NCBI RefSeq assembly: GCF_006438875.1
Contig: NZ_RCZH01000022.1
Coordinates: 19,947-83,946 of the forward strand
Direction of reading: 5' to 3'
Source: Flavobacterium pectinovorum
GTDB lineage: Bacteria > Bacteroidota > Bacteroidia > Flavobacteriales > Flavobacteriaceae
Length of the DNA stretch: 64,000 nt
Shown here: one piece after another, positions 54,870-63,657 of the stretch
Layout: every line of letters begins with the position of its first letter
Position numbering within the stretch: position 1 is the first letter of the stretch
The notes under the pieces: model-generated
What the model was told of the DNA's origin: nothing
Database searches by the model: none
The model's input: only the letters and a program-made list of their open reading frames with translations
Program-made: the position numbers and the translations under genes

Positions 54870-54877
54870 TACATTTG
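54870..54877 (+). promoter_or_regulatory. Bacteroidota -7 promoter box of the second MGS-like gene
   Basis: TACATTTG matches TAnnTTTG, 22 nt before the ATG at 54900. With the terminator at 54733 it shows that the second copy has its own promoter. Confidence 0.5.
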
Positions 54878-54899
54878 AGTACTTATTTATTATTTAATC

Positions 54900-55286
54900 A
54901 TGAAAAAACAAACTTCAATTGCAATAATTGCTCATGATAATAAAAAAGCAGATATGATTCAGTTTTTAATTAAAAACGGAATTACACTGCAGCATGATAA
55001 AGTAAAACTTATTGCAACAGGATTATTAGGAAGAAATGCGGAAAAATCGGGGTTTAAAGTAAAAAAAATGCTGCCGTGTTCAATGGGCGGGGATGCTCAA
55101 ATTGCTTCTAAAGTAGCGGAAGGTAAAATTAATGTGGTTTTTATGTTTACAGATCCTTTAGTAACCAACGCTCATGAAGTCGATATTAAGATGCTTGTCA
55201 GGATATGTGATGTTCATAATGTGCCGTTGGCAACAAATGAAGCAACGGCACAATTATTTTTAAACGCTATTGTACAGCGATTATAG
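54900..55286 (+). CDS. Methylglyoxal-synthase-like paralogue with altered phosphate site
   Basis: A 128-residue tandem paralogue of the preceding mgsA, clearly the same fold (HDNKKADMIQF, SMGGDAQIASKVAEGK, DPLVTNAHEVD). Catalytic Asp71, His98 and Asp101 (E. coli numbering) and His19/Lys23 are kept. However, the phosphate-binding loop ATGTTG is ATGLLG here (Thr47Leu, Thr48Leu), and LSGPMGGD is LPCSMGGD (Ser65Pro, Gly66Cys, Pro67Ser). These changes should weaken binding of the DHAP phosphate. It may act on a different substrate, be regulatory, or be an inactive partner. It has its own promoter, and its end overlaps ridA by 20 nt tail to tail. Confidence 0.85.
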   Translation: MKKQTSIAIIAHDNKKADMIQFLIKNGITLQHDKVKLIATGLLGRNAEKSGFKVKKMLPCSMGGDAQIASKVAEGKINVVFMFTDPLVTNAHEVDIKMLVRICDVHNVPLATNEATAQLFLNAIVQRL

Positions 55287-55647
55287 AAATCTCTACATTG
55301 ACATTTTTAGGTAAACAGGCTACCTGAACGGTTTCACGTGCCGGAGCAGTTTTCTCATTAAAAAAGGATCCGTAAACGGTATTTATTGCGGCAAAATTAT
55401 TCATATCCATAATAAATATAGTTGCCTTTACCACGTTTTCAAAAGTCATGTTGGCAGCTTCCAAAATGGCTGCAATATTTTCCATTACTTGTTTAGTTTC
55501 ATCATTGATGTTATCAGTAACAAGTTCTCCTGAAGCTGGATTGATAGCAATTTGACCGGAAGCATAAAGTGTATTTCCGGATAATACGGCTTGATTATAA
55601 GGTCCAATTGGCGCTGGAGCTTTTTCAGTAAAGATGATTTTTTTCAT
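55267..55647 (-). CDS. ridA: RidA-family imine/enamine deaminase
   Basis: Hydrolyses reactive 2-aminoacrylate-type intermediates released by PLP enzymes. The 126-residue protein has the family motifs IGPYNQAV with Tyr17, ASGQIAINP, and PARETVQVACLPKNVNVEI with Arg104 and Glu119 (Arg105 and Glu120 in E. coli RidA). Length is typical. It is convergent with the MGS-like paralogue and shares its last 20 nt with it. LptD lies 24 nt downstream on the same strand, so the lptD gene is transcribed first and ridA follows. Confidence 0.93.
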   Translation of the reverse strand: MKKIIFTEKAPAPIGPYNQAVLSGNTLYASGQIAINPASGELVTDNINDETKQVMENIAAILEAANMTFENVVKATIFIMDMNNFAAINTVYGSFFNEKTAPARETVQVACLPKNVNVEISIIAVQ

Positions 55648-55670
55648 AACAAATTATTTTATTCGGTAAA

Positions 55671-58403
55671 TTATCGATTTAATGTACTTCGTTTATTCCA
55701 TTTGATATCACTAAGCATTCCGGATTTAATTCCAATGAAGAAGTTCCAGTTAGCGTTTGGTCCCAATGGAGACCAGTTAAATGCCATTCTCCAGCTTAAT
55801 AAATCTCTTTCAAAACGGAATTGAGTAAATGTAACTCCCTTTTGTACAAAATCGTAACCCGTCGAAACTCCACCTTTCCATTTTGGCGTAATATCCATGT
55901 TGACAGATACCATGACAGAGTTTCCGGAAATTTTATTTTCTCTTTGAAGGTTTGTGTACGTTAAAGAATAAGCCAATGTCATGTCCCAGGGGATTTTTGA
56001 CTTAAAGAATTCGCTAATTACGTCTTTGTCATCATCTTTTTCATTTGCAAATTGGCTGTTTCGGGGATCCGTTAAATCAGTATTGGTACCAAATAAATCA
56101 TCTTTTCGACCACCATTCCGCTGACTCTGAACGTTCTTGTCGTCTTTTGTGCCTTTATTCGAGAACGAGTAGTTTAAGGTTAGATTGGCATTTGTCATTC
56201 TGAATAAACTTCCTCCGTTGTCGATATTATAAGTACCAATTCTTTTGTTATTGTTATCTAACGCATAAGGATCTAAAGTAGCCCCAAAATTGACATTCAT
56301 TTTATTTTGTAAAAGCTGTGTTCCACCGCTAATAAGTAGGGGTTGCCAGGCTAAAACATCTTTTCCGTTAGCATTAAAATTATAATTGGTACTAAAGTTT
56401 AAGTTGTTTAGCAACATTACCTTTTTAGGTTCTGTTTTTGTGCTGTCACGATCTCTTACTTTGGCCTCAAAAGTATTGCTTAAAGCAAAAGCCACAATGT
56501 TTGAATTGTCCTTTCCCGGAGCACCAAATATACCTCCTTCAAATCTTGTATATTGATCTGTAAGTCTTCCTGAAGCATCTACAGAATAGTTGTCATAGTA
56601 TTTTTCAAAACTTGGGGTATAAGAATAACTAATTGTTGGACGCATGACGTGACGAATCGATTGAATTCTTTTGTCGCTTCCAAAATTAAATGTTCCATAT
56701 ATAGTGGTTCCTAAACTTGAAGTAAAATTATATGTTCTAAAAGAGTCAAAACCGTCAACAACTGTATTTACAACTTTACCCTGATCTACATTATAATTTT
56801 TGTCTATAGTTTTGGTAACCCATGTTTCCTGATAATTAGTAGCTGCCGTTGCACTAAAGTATTTGAACACTTTAAAGTTAGTACTCAACGGAATAGTGTG
56901 CTGCATTCCTATTTGGGCATCTCTAAACATTTGAGGTTTAAAAAACAAAGAATCGGTTGTTTTGATATTGTTTTTACCGCTCAGGTTGTATTGCAGGTTA
57001 ATGTTTTTTATAAAACCTTTCTTTACACCATCTTTTCCAACAAAAGGATAAACACGGTCAATACTTGCCTGTAAAGTAGGTAAAGTCATGATGATCTCTT
57101 CCGTTTGTGTGTTTTGTTGATGCGTTGCCGATAATGAAAAACGAGCTTGCGGAATCGTACTAAAAGTCTTGCTGTAAGATATAGAGGAACTTAAAGTATT
57201 GTTTAGACTCGAACCTATATTAGCCTGATTGATGGATTGCTTAAAATATTTACTACTACCCATATTTACCGAAGCAGTAAAGCTGGAGGTAGGACTTGAT
57301 TTAGTATCTCGCGAATGTGACCACTGAATGTTGTAAATATTCTGTTTGCTATAATCCGGATAACCACGTTCGCTGTTAATTAGGTTTTCAAAACGAATAT
57401 TAACATTTCCACGGTATTTGTATCTTTTGGCATATGCCGATTCAAATCGCATGGCGTAACTTCCATTTGTATAATAATCGCCCAGAACTGTTAAATCGTA
57501 ATTTTCGCTTAAAGCAAAATAGTACCCCATGTTTTGAAGTGAAAAACCTCTGGTATTCGAGTCGTTGTAACTTGGAATAATAATACCGGAAACGCTCTTT
57601 TCCTGACTCATAGGAAAATAAGCAAAAGGCAATGCAAGCGGCGTAGGTACATCAGCAATAACCATGTTGGTTAAACCTGTAATAACTTTCTTGCCGGGTA
57701 TAAATTTTACCTTACTGGTCTGGAAATAATATTCGGGATTGTCAATGTCTGCTGCTGTTGTAAAGCGGGCATTTTTTAAAAAGTAAACGGAATCATTTTC
57801 TTTTTTAGTAACGGCGGCCTTTATTTTGAACTCACCTTGTTCTGTTCTGGAATTAAAGATTAAAGCTTTTTTTGTCTTAAAATTAAAACGGATAGAATCG
57901 GGCTGAACTTCGCTTGAACCTTGTTTAAAATTTGGATATTGTGACAAAACTCCGGCAGAATCTTTTATTCTTCCGGCATAAACTTCGTCTTTTTCGTAAT
58001 TTAAGACTATTATACCAGATTTTAATTCGACATCTTTATAATATAATTCCGCTTCATTATATAAAGTAATCAATTTTTTCTTCTGATCAATTTTCGCGTA
58101 ATCTTTAGCTCTGTACTTAACTTTCCCATCAAGAAAAGTCTTTTTAGGTCTAACAGTATCCAGTTTTATAGTGTCAGTAACAGCAGTTGCTGGTTTATCT
58201 GTTTGTTTTACAGTTGCTAACGGCTTCTTTTTGTTTTTTATCTCTTGCGAATATAATTTACCACTTCCTATTGTTAGGAAAATTGATAATAAAACGATAT
58301 TAAATAAGTTTGTATGCAAAGGTTTAAATGCTATTTTTGTAAAATTATGGCTTGTTTTTTGACATGTCAAACTTACATATAATTTTTTGTCAAAAATAAT
58401 CAA
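55671..58403 (-). CDS. lptD: LPS-assembly protein LptD (Bacteroidota-type)
   Basis: Outer-membrane barrel that inserts lipopolysaccharide into the outer leaflet. The protein of about 880-910 residues has an exported leader (IVLLSIFLTIGSGKLYSQ), an OstA/LptA-like N-domain (about 90-260, VKYRAKDYAKIDQKKKLI ... AELYYKDVELKSG) and a long barrel ending in a WNFFIG..SGMLSDIKW region. The start is uncertain: the ATG at 58403 overlaps the divergent amidase upstream region, and a TTG at 58316 (LHTNLFN) would give a normal leader. It is divergent from the amidase gene. No LptE is visible nearby. Confidence 0.9.
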   Translation of the reverse strand: MIIFDKKLYVSLTCQKTSHNFTKIAFKPLHTNLFNIVLLSIFLTIGSGKLYSQEIKNKKKPLATVKQTDKPATAVTDTIKLDTVRPKKTFLDGKVKYRAKDYAKIDQKKKLITLYNEAELYYKDVELKSGIIVLNYEKDEVYAGRIKDSAGVLSQYPNFKQGSSEVQPDSIRFNFKTKKALIFNSRTEQGEFKIKAAVTKKENDSVYFLKNARFTTAADIDNPEYYFQTSKVKFIPGKKVITGLTNMVIADVPTPLALPFAYFPMSQEKSVSGIIIPSYNDSNTRGFSLQNMGYYFALSENYDLTVLGDYYTNGSYAMRFESAYAKRYKYRGNVNIRFENLINSERGYPDYSKQNIYNIQWSHSRDTKSSPTSSFTASVNMGSSKYFKQSINQANIGSSLNNTLSSSISYSKTFSTIPQARFSLSATHQQNTQTEEIIMTLPTLQASIDRVYPFVGKDGVKKGFIKNINLQYNLSGKNNIKTTDSLFFKPQMFRDAQIGMQHTIPLSTNFKVFKYFSATAATNYQETWVTKTIDKNYNVDQGKVVNTVVDGFDSFRTYNFTSSLGTTIYGTFNFGSDKRIQSIRHVMRPTISYSYTPSFEKYYDNYSVDASGRLTDQYTRFEGGIFGAPGKDNSNIVAFALSNTFEAKVRDRDSTKTEPKKVMLLNNLNFSTNYNFNANGKDVLAWQPLLISGGTQLLQNKMNVNFGATLDPYALDNNNKRIGTYNIDNGGSLFRMTNANLTLNYSFSNKGTKDDKNVQSQRNGGRKDDLFGTNTDLTDPRNSQFANEKDDDKDVISEFFKSKIPWDMTLAYSLTYTNLQRENKISGNSVMVSVNMDITPKWKGGVSTGYDFVQKGVTFTQFRFERDLLSWRMAFNWSPLGPNANWNFFIGIKSGMLSDIKWNKRSTLNR

Positions 58404-58452
58404 TTGTAAAAATTATAGCAGTTGCGTTTTATTAAAATTAACTTTTAGATTT

Positions 58453-59571
58453 ATGAATAGATTTAACAAAATTAAGGTAATATTTACTTTTTTTCTAACG
58501 ATAATGTCATTTTGTGCTTATAGTCAGTCAAATGTATTTAAGGTAACTCTTGATGCAGGACATGGAGATCACGATTTTGGAGCGGTTTATAGCGGACGAA
58601 TTGAAAAAAATATTGCTTTGGCTATTGTACTAAAAGTTGGAAAAATTTTAGAACTTAACCCAAATGTTGATGTTATTTATACTCGTAAAACAGATGTTTT
58701 TATCGATTTGGTAGAAAGAGCGAACATTGCGAACCGTGCAAATTCTAATATTTTTGTTTCGATACACTGTAATGCAAACAAAAATACAGCCGCAGACGGA
58801 ACGGAAACTTATGTAATGGGTTTAAGTAAAACAGCCTCGAATCTGGAAGCAGCGAAAAAAGAGAACTCGGTAATTACTTTAGAGAAAGATTATAAACGTA
58901 AATACGAAGGTTTTGATCCAAATTCTCCGGAATCTATGATTGGAATAACTTTAATGCAGGAAGAATATTTAGACAATAGTATTTCTTTGGCAAGTAAAAT
59001 TGAAGATAATTTCGAGGAACTTGGAAAAAAAATAAGACAAGGCGGAGTTAAGCAAGCGCCATTTATGGTATTGCATAAAGCTTATATGCCAAGAGTATTG
59101 GTTGAAACAGGATTTGTTTCGAATCCCACAGAAGGAAATGTTTTAAATTCAGATGAAGGTCAGGACGAAATTGCAAAAGCAATTGCTGAAGCTATTTTGG
59201 GGTATAAAAGAGAATATTTTGGTTCCGGTGCTCCTGAAATTGCAGAAGCCAGACCAGCGAAAGATACCACTCCTACAAAACCTAAAGCTGTTGAAGCGGC
59301 AGTAAAAAATGCTCCAAAAGGAATATTCTTTAAAGTACAACTAATTGCCAGCATCAAAAAGACACCATTAGAGCCTAAAAACTTTAAAGGACTAAAAAAT
59401 GTAACGATGCTTTACGAAAATAATATTTACAAATATTTCTATCAGGAAACATCAGATTATGAAGCTGCCAAAAAATATTTGCAAGAAGCTAAAGACAAAG
59501 GATATGGCGCTTCTTTTTTAATTGCAAATAAAGACGGAGAAAAAATCAATATCCAAGACGCCATTAAATAA
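58453..59571 (+). CDS. amiC: N-acetylmuramoyl-L-alanine amidase (AmiC-type) with C-terminal SPOR-like region
   Basis: Zinc amidase that cuts the muramyl-peptide bond in periplasmic peptidoglycan. The start is the ATG at 58453; a TTG at 58387 would add 22 unlikely residues. From it the protein has 372 residues: a signal peptide (FFLTIMSFCAYSQ), then an Amidase_3 domain (about 28-250) with zinc ligands in DAGHGDHDFGA (His), RIEKNIAL (Glu) and VSIHCNANK (His), and the catalytic Glu in VETGFVSN. A Pro/Ala-rich linker leads to a SPOR-like end (about 288-370, FKVQLIASIKKTPL). SPOR-like tails bind denuded septal glycan. An MCE gene follows. Confidence 0.93.
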   Translation: MNRFNKIKVIFTFFLTIMSFCAYSQSNVFKVTLDAGHGDHDFGAVYSGRIEKNIALAIVLKVGKILELNPNVDVIYTRKTDVFIDLVERANIANRANSNIFVSIHCNANKNTAADGTETYVMGLSKTASNLEAAKKENSVITLEKDYKRKYEGFDPNSPESMIGITLMQEEYLDNSISLASKIEDNFEELGKKIRQGGVKQAPFMVLHKAYMPRVLVETGFVSNPTEGNVLNSDEGQDEIAKAIAEAILGYKREYFGSGAPEIAEARPAKDTTPTKPKAVEAAVKNAPKGIFFKVQLIASIKKTPLEPKNFKGLKNVTMLYENNIYKYFYQETSDYEAAKKYLQEAKDKGYGASFLIANKDGEKINIQDAIK

Positions 59572-59596
59572 TAGTCTTTAGTTCGAATATTTATAT

Positions 59597-59604
59597 TAAT
59601 TTTG
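59597..59604 (+). promoter_or_regulatory. Bacteroidota -7 promoter box before the MlaD-like gene
   Basis: TAATTTTG matches TAnnTTTG, 17 nt before the TTG start at 59622. It suggests a second promoter inside the envelope gene series. Confidence 0.45.
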
Positions 59605-59621
59605 TAGAAACACTTAGAATT

Positions 59622-60587
59622 TTGAAACTAACAAGAGAAATTAAAACGGCTATTTTAGTCATCGCGTCAATTTTATTATTTATTTGGGGCTATAGTTTTT
59701 TAAAAGGCAAAGACCTTTTTACAAATTACAAAACATTATATGTAGAATATAATAATGTGGAGGATTTGTCAGCATCAGCACCCGTTACCATAAACGGACT
59801 TACAATTGGTAAAGTAAGTAAGATCACAATTAATGAAGTAACTGGTAAATTATTGGTTGAGCTTCAGCTAAAAACAGATTTTCCAATCTCAAAATCAAGC
59901 CAGGCAGCTTTGTATTCTCCAAGTTTAATTGGAGGGAAACAAATCAAGATTATTCCTAATCTTGCAGACAAAGAACTAGTTGAAGATGGACAAACGTTAA
60001 TACCGGCAGTTGAGTTGGGATTAACAGAGTCTTTGGGAGGTAAAATTGAGCCAATTCAGCAAAAATTAGATTTAATGCTTGCCAATATTAATACATTGGT
60101 TTCAGGATTAAACAATGTCTTAGACAAAAAAGGACAGGAAAATTTAAAGAAATCATTGGCAGAATTGAGTCAGACAATGGAGCAATTTCACAGAGCGTCA
60201 GGAAGTCTTAATTCTATTTTAGATACTAATAAAGGACAAATTAATGGAGTTGTAACCAACTTTAATAAAATGTCAAGTAACTTTAATAAGATATCGGATT
60301 CTTTGAATAAAGCTGATTTAGGAAAAACAGTTAGAAACCTAAACCAGACTTTGGCAAAAGTGGATAATTTGATGAGTAACTTAAACTCAGGAAAAGGTAC
60401 TGCCGGTAAATTATTAAGTGATGATGCTTTATATAATAACTTGTCTAAAACTTCAAAAGAGTTAGAGTTGTTGTTACAAGACGTTCGTCTTTACCCAACA
60501 CGATATGTAAATGTTTCTCTTTTTGGAAAGAAAAACAAACCATATGTGGCACCAACAGAAGACGCTAACACAACTACTAAAAATTAA
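59622..60587 (+). CDS. MlaD/MCE-family lipid-transport protein
   Basis: A 321-residue inner-membrane-anchored protein of the MlaD (mammalian-cell-entry) family, part of phospholipid transport between membranes. The start is TTG; no ATG or GTG is available close by. One membrane helix (about 10-25), an MCE domain (about 35-115, LYVEYNNVEDLSASAPVTI and GLTIGKVSKI) and a long helical, coiled-coil-like C-terminal part (about 140-290, with many Leu/Asn heptads) follow. No MlaE/MlaF genes are next to it, so partners are elsewhere. It is 50 nt after amiC and 5 nt before the Fe-S gene. Confidence 0.9.
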   Translation: MKLTREIKTAILVIASILLFIWGYSFLKGKDLFTNYKTLYVEYNNVEDLSASAPVTINGLTIGKVSKITINEVTGKLLVELQLKTDFPISKSSQAALYSPSLIGGKQIKIIPNLADKELVEDGQTLIPAVELGLTESLGGKIEPIQQKLDLMLANINTLVSGLNNVLDKKGQENLKKSLAELSQTMEQFHRASGSLNSILDTNKGQINGVVTNFNKMSSNFNKISDSLNKADLGKTVRNLNQTLAKVDNLMSNLNSGKGTAGKLLSDDALYNNLSKTSKELELLLQDVRLYPTRYVNVSLFGKKNKPYVAPTEDANTTTKN

Positions 60588-60592
60588 TTAGA

Positions 60593-61930
60593 ATGAGTTA
60601 TTTAGATAATGTTTTGTTCGCTATACTTTTAATTGTTGGCTTCGGTTTTTTTGCATCGAGCGTAAAAAAAATCATCCGAAACATTAATTTGGGAGTAGAT
60701 GTAAATCGAAAAGATAATTCTAAAGCACGTTGGAAAAACATGGCATTTATTGCTCTTGGGCAATCAAAAATGGTGAGACGCCCTGTAGCTGGAATACTTC
60801 ATATTTTTGTGTATGTTGGTTTTATAATTATTAATATTGAATTAGTCGAAATCATAATCGATGGTTTATTCGGGACTCATAGAATTTTCGCACCTTATTT
60901 AGGTGTGGTTTATGATGTTTTGATCGCGTCTTTCGAAATCTTAGCACTTTTAGTTCTGGTAGCTGTTATTACCTTTTGGATTAGAAGAAATATCATAAGA
61001 TTAAAACGTTTCATTAATCCTGATTTAAATGGTTTTCCTAAAAGTGATGCCAATTACATCTTGTATTTTGAGATGGTTTTAATGACATTGTTTCTGTTGA
61101 TGAATGCATCTGATTTGCATTTACAAAATGTTTCCGGAGGATTTTCGCATTTTTACAAAGCAGGAAGTTTTCCTGTAAGCCAATTTATTGCGCCAATATT
61201 CAACGGAATGTCAAACGAGTTGGTTGGACTGTTGTTTGAAGTGTTTTGGTGGTTGCATATCGCAGGTATTTTAGTTTTTATGAACTATTTATACTTCTCA
61301 AAACACTTGCATATACTTTTAGCGTTCCCTAATACCTATTTTGCAAACTTAAATCCGGAAGGGCAGTTTGATAATTTAGCGTCTGTTACAAAAGAAGTTA
61401 AGTTAATGATGGATCCAAATGCTGATCCGTTTGCGGCTGCTCCGGTAGATGAAAATGCTGTTCCAGGTAAATTTGGAGCAAGTGATGTTCAGGATTTAAA
61501 TTGGGTACAATTGTTAAACGCTTACACTTGTACAGAATGTGGTCGTTGTACATCATCTTGTCCGGCAAATCAAACCGGTAAAAAATTGTCTCCTCGTAAA
61601 ATTATGATGGATACAAGAGACCGTTTGCAGGAAGTTGGAAAAAATATTGATGCAAACAAAGGTGTTTTTGTTCCCGATAATAAAACATTATTAAACGATT
61701 ATATTACTCCCGAAGAGTTGTGGGCATGTACTTCATGTAACGCTTGTGTAGAAGAATGTCCGGTAAATATCAGCCCGTTATCTATTATTATGGATATGCG
61801 TCGTTATTTAGTTATGGAACAAAGTGCTGCTCCAATGTCATTGAATGCTATGATGACAAATATTGAGAATAATGGAGCACCGTGGCAATACAACCAACAA
61901 GATAGATTGAACTGGAAAAACGAAAATTAA
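60593..61930 (+). CDS. Membrane Fe-S protein, NarI-like helices fused to a 4Fe-4S dicluster domain (HdrC-like)
   Basis: A 445-residue membrane electron-transfer protein. About five to six helices occupy residues 5-260, with His residues in HIFVYVGF and WWLHIAGILVF that may bind heme as in NarI-type subunits. A soluble dicluster domain then holds CTECGRCTSSCPA (Cys313, 316, 319, 323) and CTSCNACVEECPV (Cys379, 382, 385, 389). The partner is the CCG-type Fe-S protein at 62148; together they resemble HdrC/HdrB or GlpC-type modules. The electron donor and acceptor are not shown. Confidence 0.9.
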   Translation: MSYLDNVLFAILLIVGFGFFASSVKKIIRNINLGVDVNRKDNSKARWKNMAFIALGQSKMVRRPVAGILHIFVYVGFIIINIELVEIIIDGLFGTHRIFAPYLGVVYDVLIASFEILALLVLVAVITFWIRRNIIRLKRFINPDLNGFPKSDANYILYFEMVLMTLFLLMNASDLHLQNVSGGFSHFYKAGSFPVSQFIAPIFNGMSNELVGLLFEVFWWLHIAGILVFMNYLYFSKHLHILLAFPNTYFANLNPEGQFDNLASVTKEVKLMMDPNADPFAAAPVDENAVPGKFGASDVQDLNWVQLLNAYTCTECGRCTSSCPANQTGKKLSPRKIMMDTRDRLQEVGKNIDANKGVFVPDNKTLLNDYITPEELWACTSCNACVEECPVNISPLSIIMDMRRYLVMEQSAAPMSLNAMMTNIENNGAPWQYNQQDRLNWKNEN

Positions 61931-62027
61931 AATAGTTTAATTGATTATTTGTTTAACTGTTTAATCGATTGGATAAAAAAATAAAGTTCGGTTTTTAATT
62001 AATGGTGCTATTTAGGTGTTTCGATAC

Positions 62028-62138
62028 CGATTAAGCAAATTAACAATTAACCGATTGAACAATATTAGGTTTTAATGTTAGCGAAAGGGTTATTTCAAGA
62101 GAGCGATTAACCAAATTAACAATTAACCGATTTAACAA
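62028..62138 (+). repeat. Direct repeats of 35 nt between the two Fe-S genes
   Basis: Two copies, 62028-62062 and 62104-62138, differ at two positions; each starts cgattaa and contains aaattaacaattaaccgatt. Both lie in the 217-nt gap 61931-62147, and a looser related stretch, gattatttgtttaactg, opens the gap. Confidence 0.8.
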
Positions 62139-62147
62139 CAAAAAAAG

Positions 62148-62939
62148 ATGTCAGAAAGTTTAGTAGTGCCAACAATGGCTGAAATGCTAGCCCAGGGAAT
62201 ACAACCGGAAGTTTTATTTTGGGTAGGTTGCGCGGGAAGTTTTGATGATAGAGCAAAAAAAATTACAAAAGCATTTGTGCGAATCTTAAATCGTACCAAT
62301 GTTTCATTTGCAGTGTTAGGTACAGAAGAGAGTTGTACCGGAGATCCTGCAAAACGTGCCGGAAATGAATTTTTGTTTCAAATGCAGGCCATGATGAATA
62401 TCGAGGTTTTGAATGCATATGAAGCTAAAAAAATTGTAACGGCTTGTCCGCATTGTTTTAATACTTTAAAAAACGAATACCCTGAATTAGGAGGTCATTA
62501 TGAGGTAATTCATCATACTGAGTTTTTGAAGTCCTTAATAGATGATGGAAGATTGACTGTTGAAGGCGGTCAGTTTAAAGGAAAGAAAATTACTTTTCAC
62601 GATCCTTGTTATTTAGGAAGAGCAAATAAAGTATATGAAGCCCCAAGAGATTTGATTCAGAAATTAGACGTTGAATTAGTCGAAATGAAACGATCTAAAG
62701 CAAATGGTTTATGTTGTGGAGCAGGTGGAGCGCAAATGTTTAAAGATGCTGAACCGGGAAACAAAGAAGTAAACGTATTGCGTACAGAAGATGCTCTTGA
62801 AGTTCAGCCGGATATTATCGCAGCCGGTTGTCCGTTCTGTAATACGATGTTGACAGATGGTATTAAACATAAGGAAAAAGAAGGACAAGTTAAGGTGATG
62901 GATATTGCTGAGTTAATAGCGAATGCGCAGGATTTGTAA
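62148..62939 (+). CDS. CCG-domain Fe-S protein (HdrB/GlpC-like)
   Basis: A 263-residue soluble protein with two cysteine-rich CCG domains: VGCAGSFDDRAKKI and CPHCFNTLKNEYP in the first half, and HDPCYLGRANKVYEAPRDLI, GLCCGAGGAQMF and AGCPFCNTML in the second. Such domains bind unusual Fe-S clusters in HdrB-like and LutA/GlpC-like subunits. It follows the membrane dicluster protein and is its probable partner in a quinone- or thiol-linked redox complex. The reaction is not known. Confidence 0.9.
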   Translation: MSESLVVPTMAEMLAQGIQPEVLFWVGCAGSFDDRAKKITKAFVRILNRTNVSFAVLGTEESCTGDPAKRAGNEFLFQMQAMMNIEVLNAYEAKKIVTACPHCFNTLKNEYPELGGHYEVIHHTEFLKSLIDDGRLTVEGGQFKGKKITFHDPCYLGRANKVYEAPRDLIQKLDVELVEMKRSKANGLCCGAGGAQMFKDAEPGNKEVNVLRTEDALEVQPDIIAAGCPFCNTMLTDGIKHKEKEGQVKVMDIAELIANAQDL

Positions 62940-62940
62940 G

Positions 62941-63546
62941 ATGAAGAAAATATTTTTATTAATTGTTTTGCTTTGTGGTGCTGTATCTTATTCTCAAGAT
63001 GTTTTAGAAGTTATTGCAAAAGAAACGTGTCAATGCTTAGAAATTAAAAAAGCCAAAGAACCTAATTTATCTTCTGCAGATTTTAAAACTGAAGTAGGAG
63101 TATGCATAATTAAAAGTTATACAGATCATAAGTCGGAATTTAAACCTGCTGAAAAAGTAGATTTTACTGATAAAGATGGGATGGGTAAGTTAGGAGAAAA
63201 GGTTGCTATAAAAATGCTGCAAATTTGCCCTGATATGATTATGGAACTGGGAAGAAGTGCGATAAATGAAGATAAGGAAGAAGTTCAGAAGGAAGATCCT
63301 TCTCTGTCTGGGGAAGTAATTGATATTAAATGGGAACAATTTGTGACTTTACAATTAAAAGATAAAACGGGTAGAAATTATAATTTCCTTTTGTTAGATT
63401 CTTTTGATACCGCTTCTTTACTGACAAATAATGAAATTAAGAAAAAAGATAACCTTAAAGTAAGTTATACTGAAATTGAGTTATTTGATTCAAAAGCCAA
63501 AGAATTCAGATATTTTAAAATTCTTACCAAAATAGAGAAACAGTAA
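62941..63546 (+). CDS. Secreted protein of unknown function
   Basis: A 201-residue exported protein from the ATG at 62941, one base after the previous stop; an in-frame start at 62923 lies inside the Fe-S gene. The signal peptide (LLIVLLCGAVSYSQ) is clear. The mature part has three Cys in its first half (ETCQCLEI, GVCIIK, LQICPD), which could form disulfides, and a C-terminal beta-rich part (SGEVIDIKWEQFVTLQLKDK). No family is recognised. Tight spacing suggests co-transcription with the Fe-S pair. Confidence 0.78.
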   Translation: MKKIFLLIVLLCGAVSYSQDVLEVIAKETCQCLEIKKAKEPNLSSADFKTEVGVCIIKSYTDHKSEFKPAEKVDFTDKDGMGKLGEKVAIKMLQICPDMIMELGRSAINEDKEEVQKEDPSLSGEVIDIKWEQFVTLQLKDKTGRNYNFLLLDSFDTASLLTNNEIKKKDNLKVSYTEIELFDSKAKEFRYFKILTKIEKQ

Positions 63547-63569
63547 ATATTTAAGGTTCAAAGTGGCAA

Positions 63570-63585
63570 TCCCGAGGCTTCGGGA
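63570..63585. repeat. Short palindrome of the REPIN-associated family
   Basis: tcccgaggcttcggga is a near-perfect palindrome; the same word core occurs at about 10498 and 44320. Confidence 0.7.
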
Positions 63586-63657
63586 CACAGGGACAAAGGT
63601 TGAAACTTGAAACTTTTCAAATCTAAAATCCAATAATCTAAAATCTAAAATTAAAAA

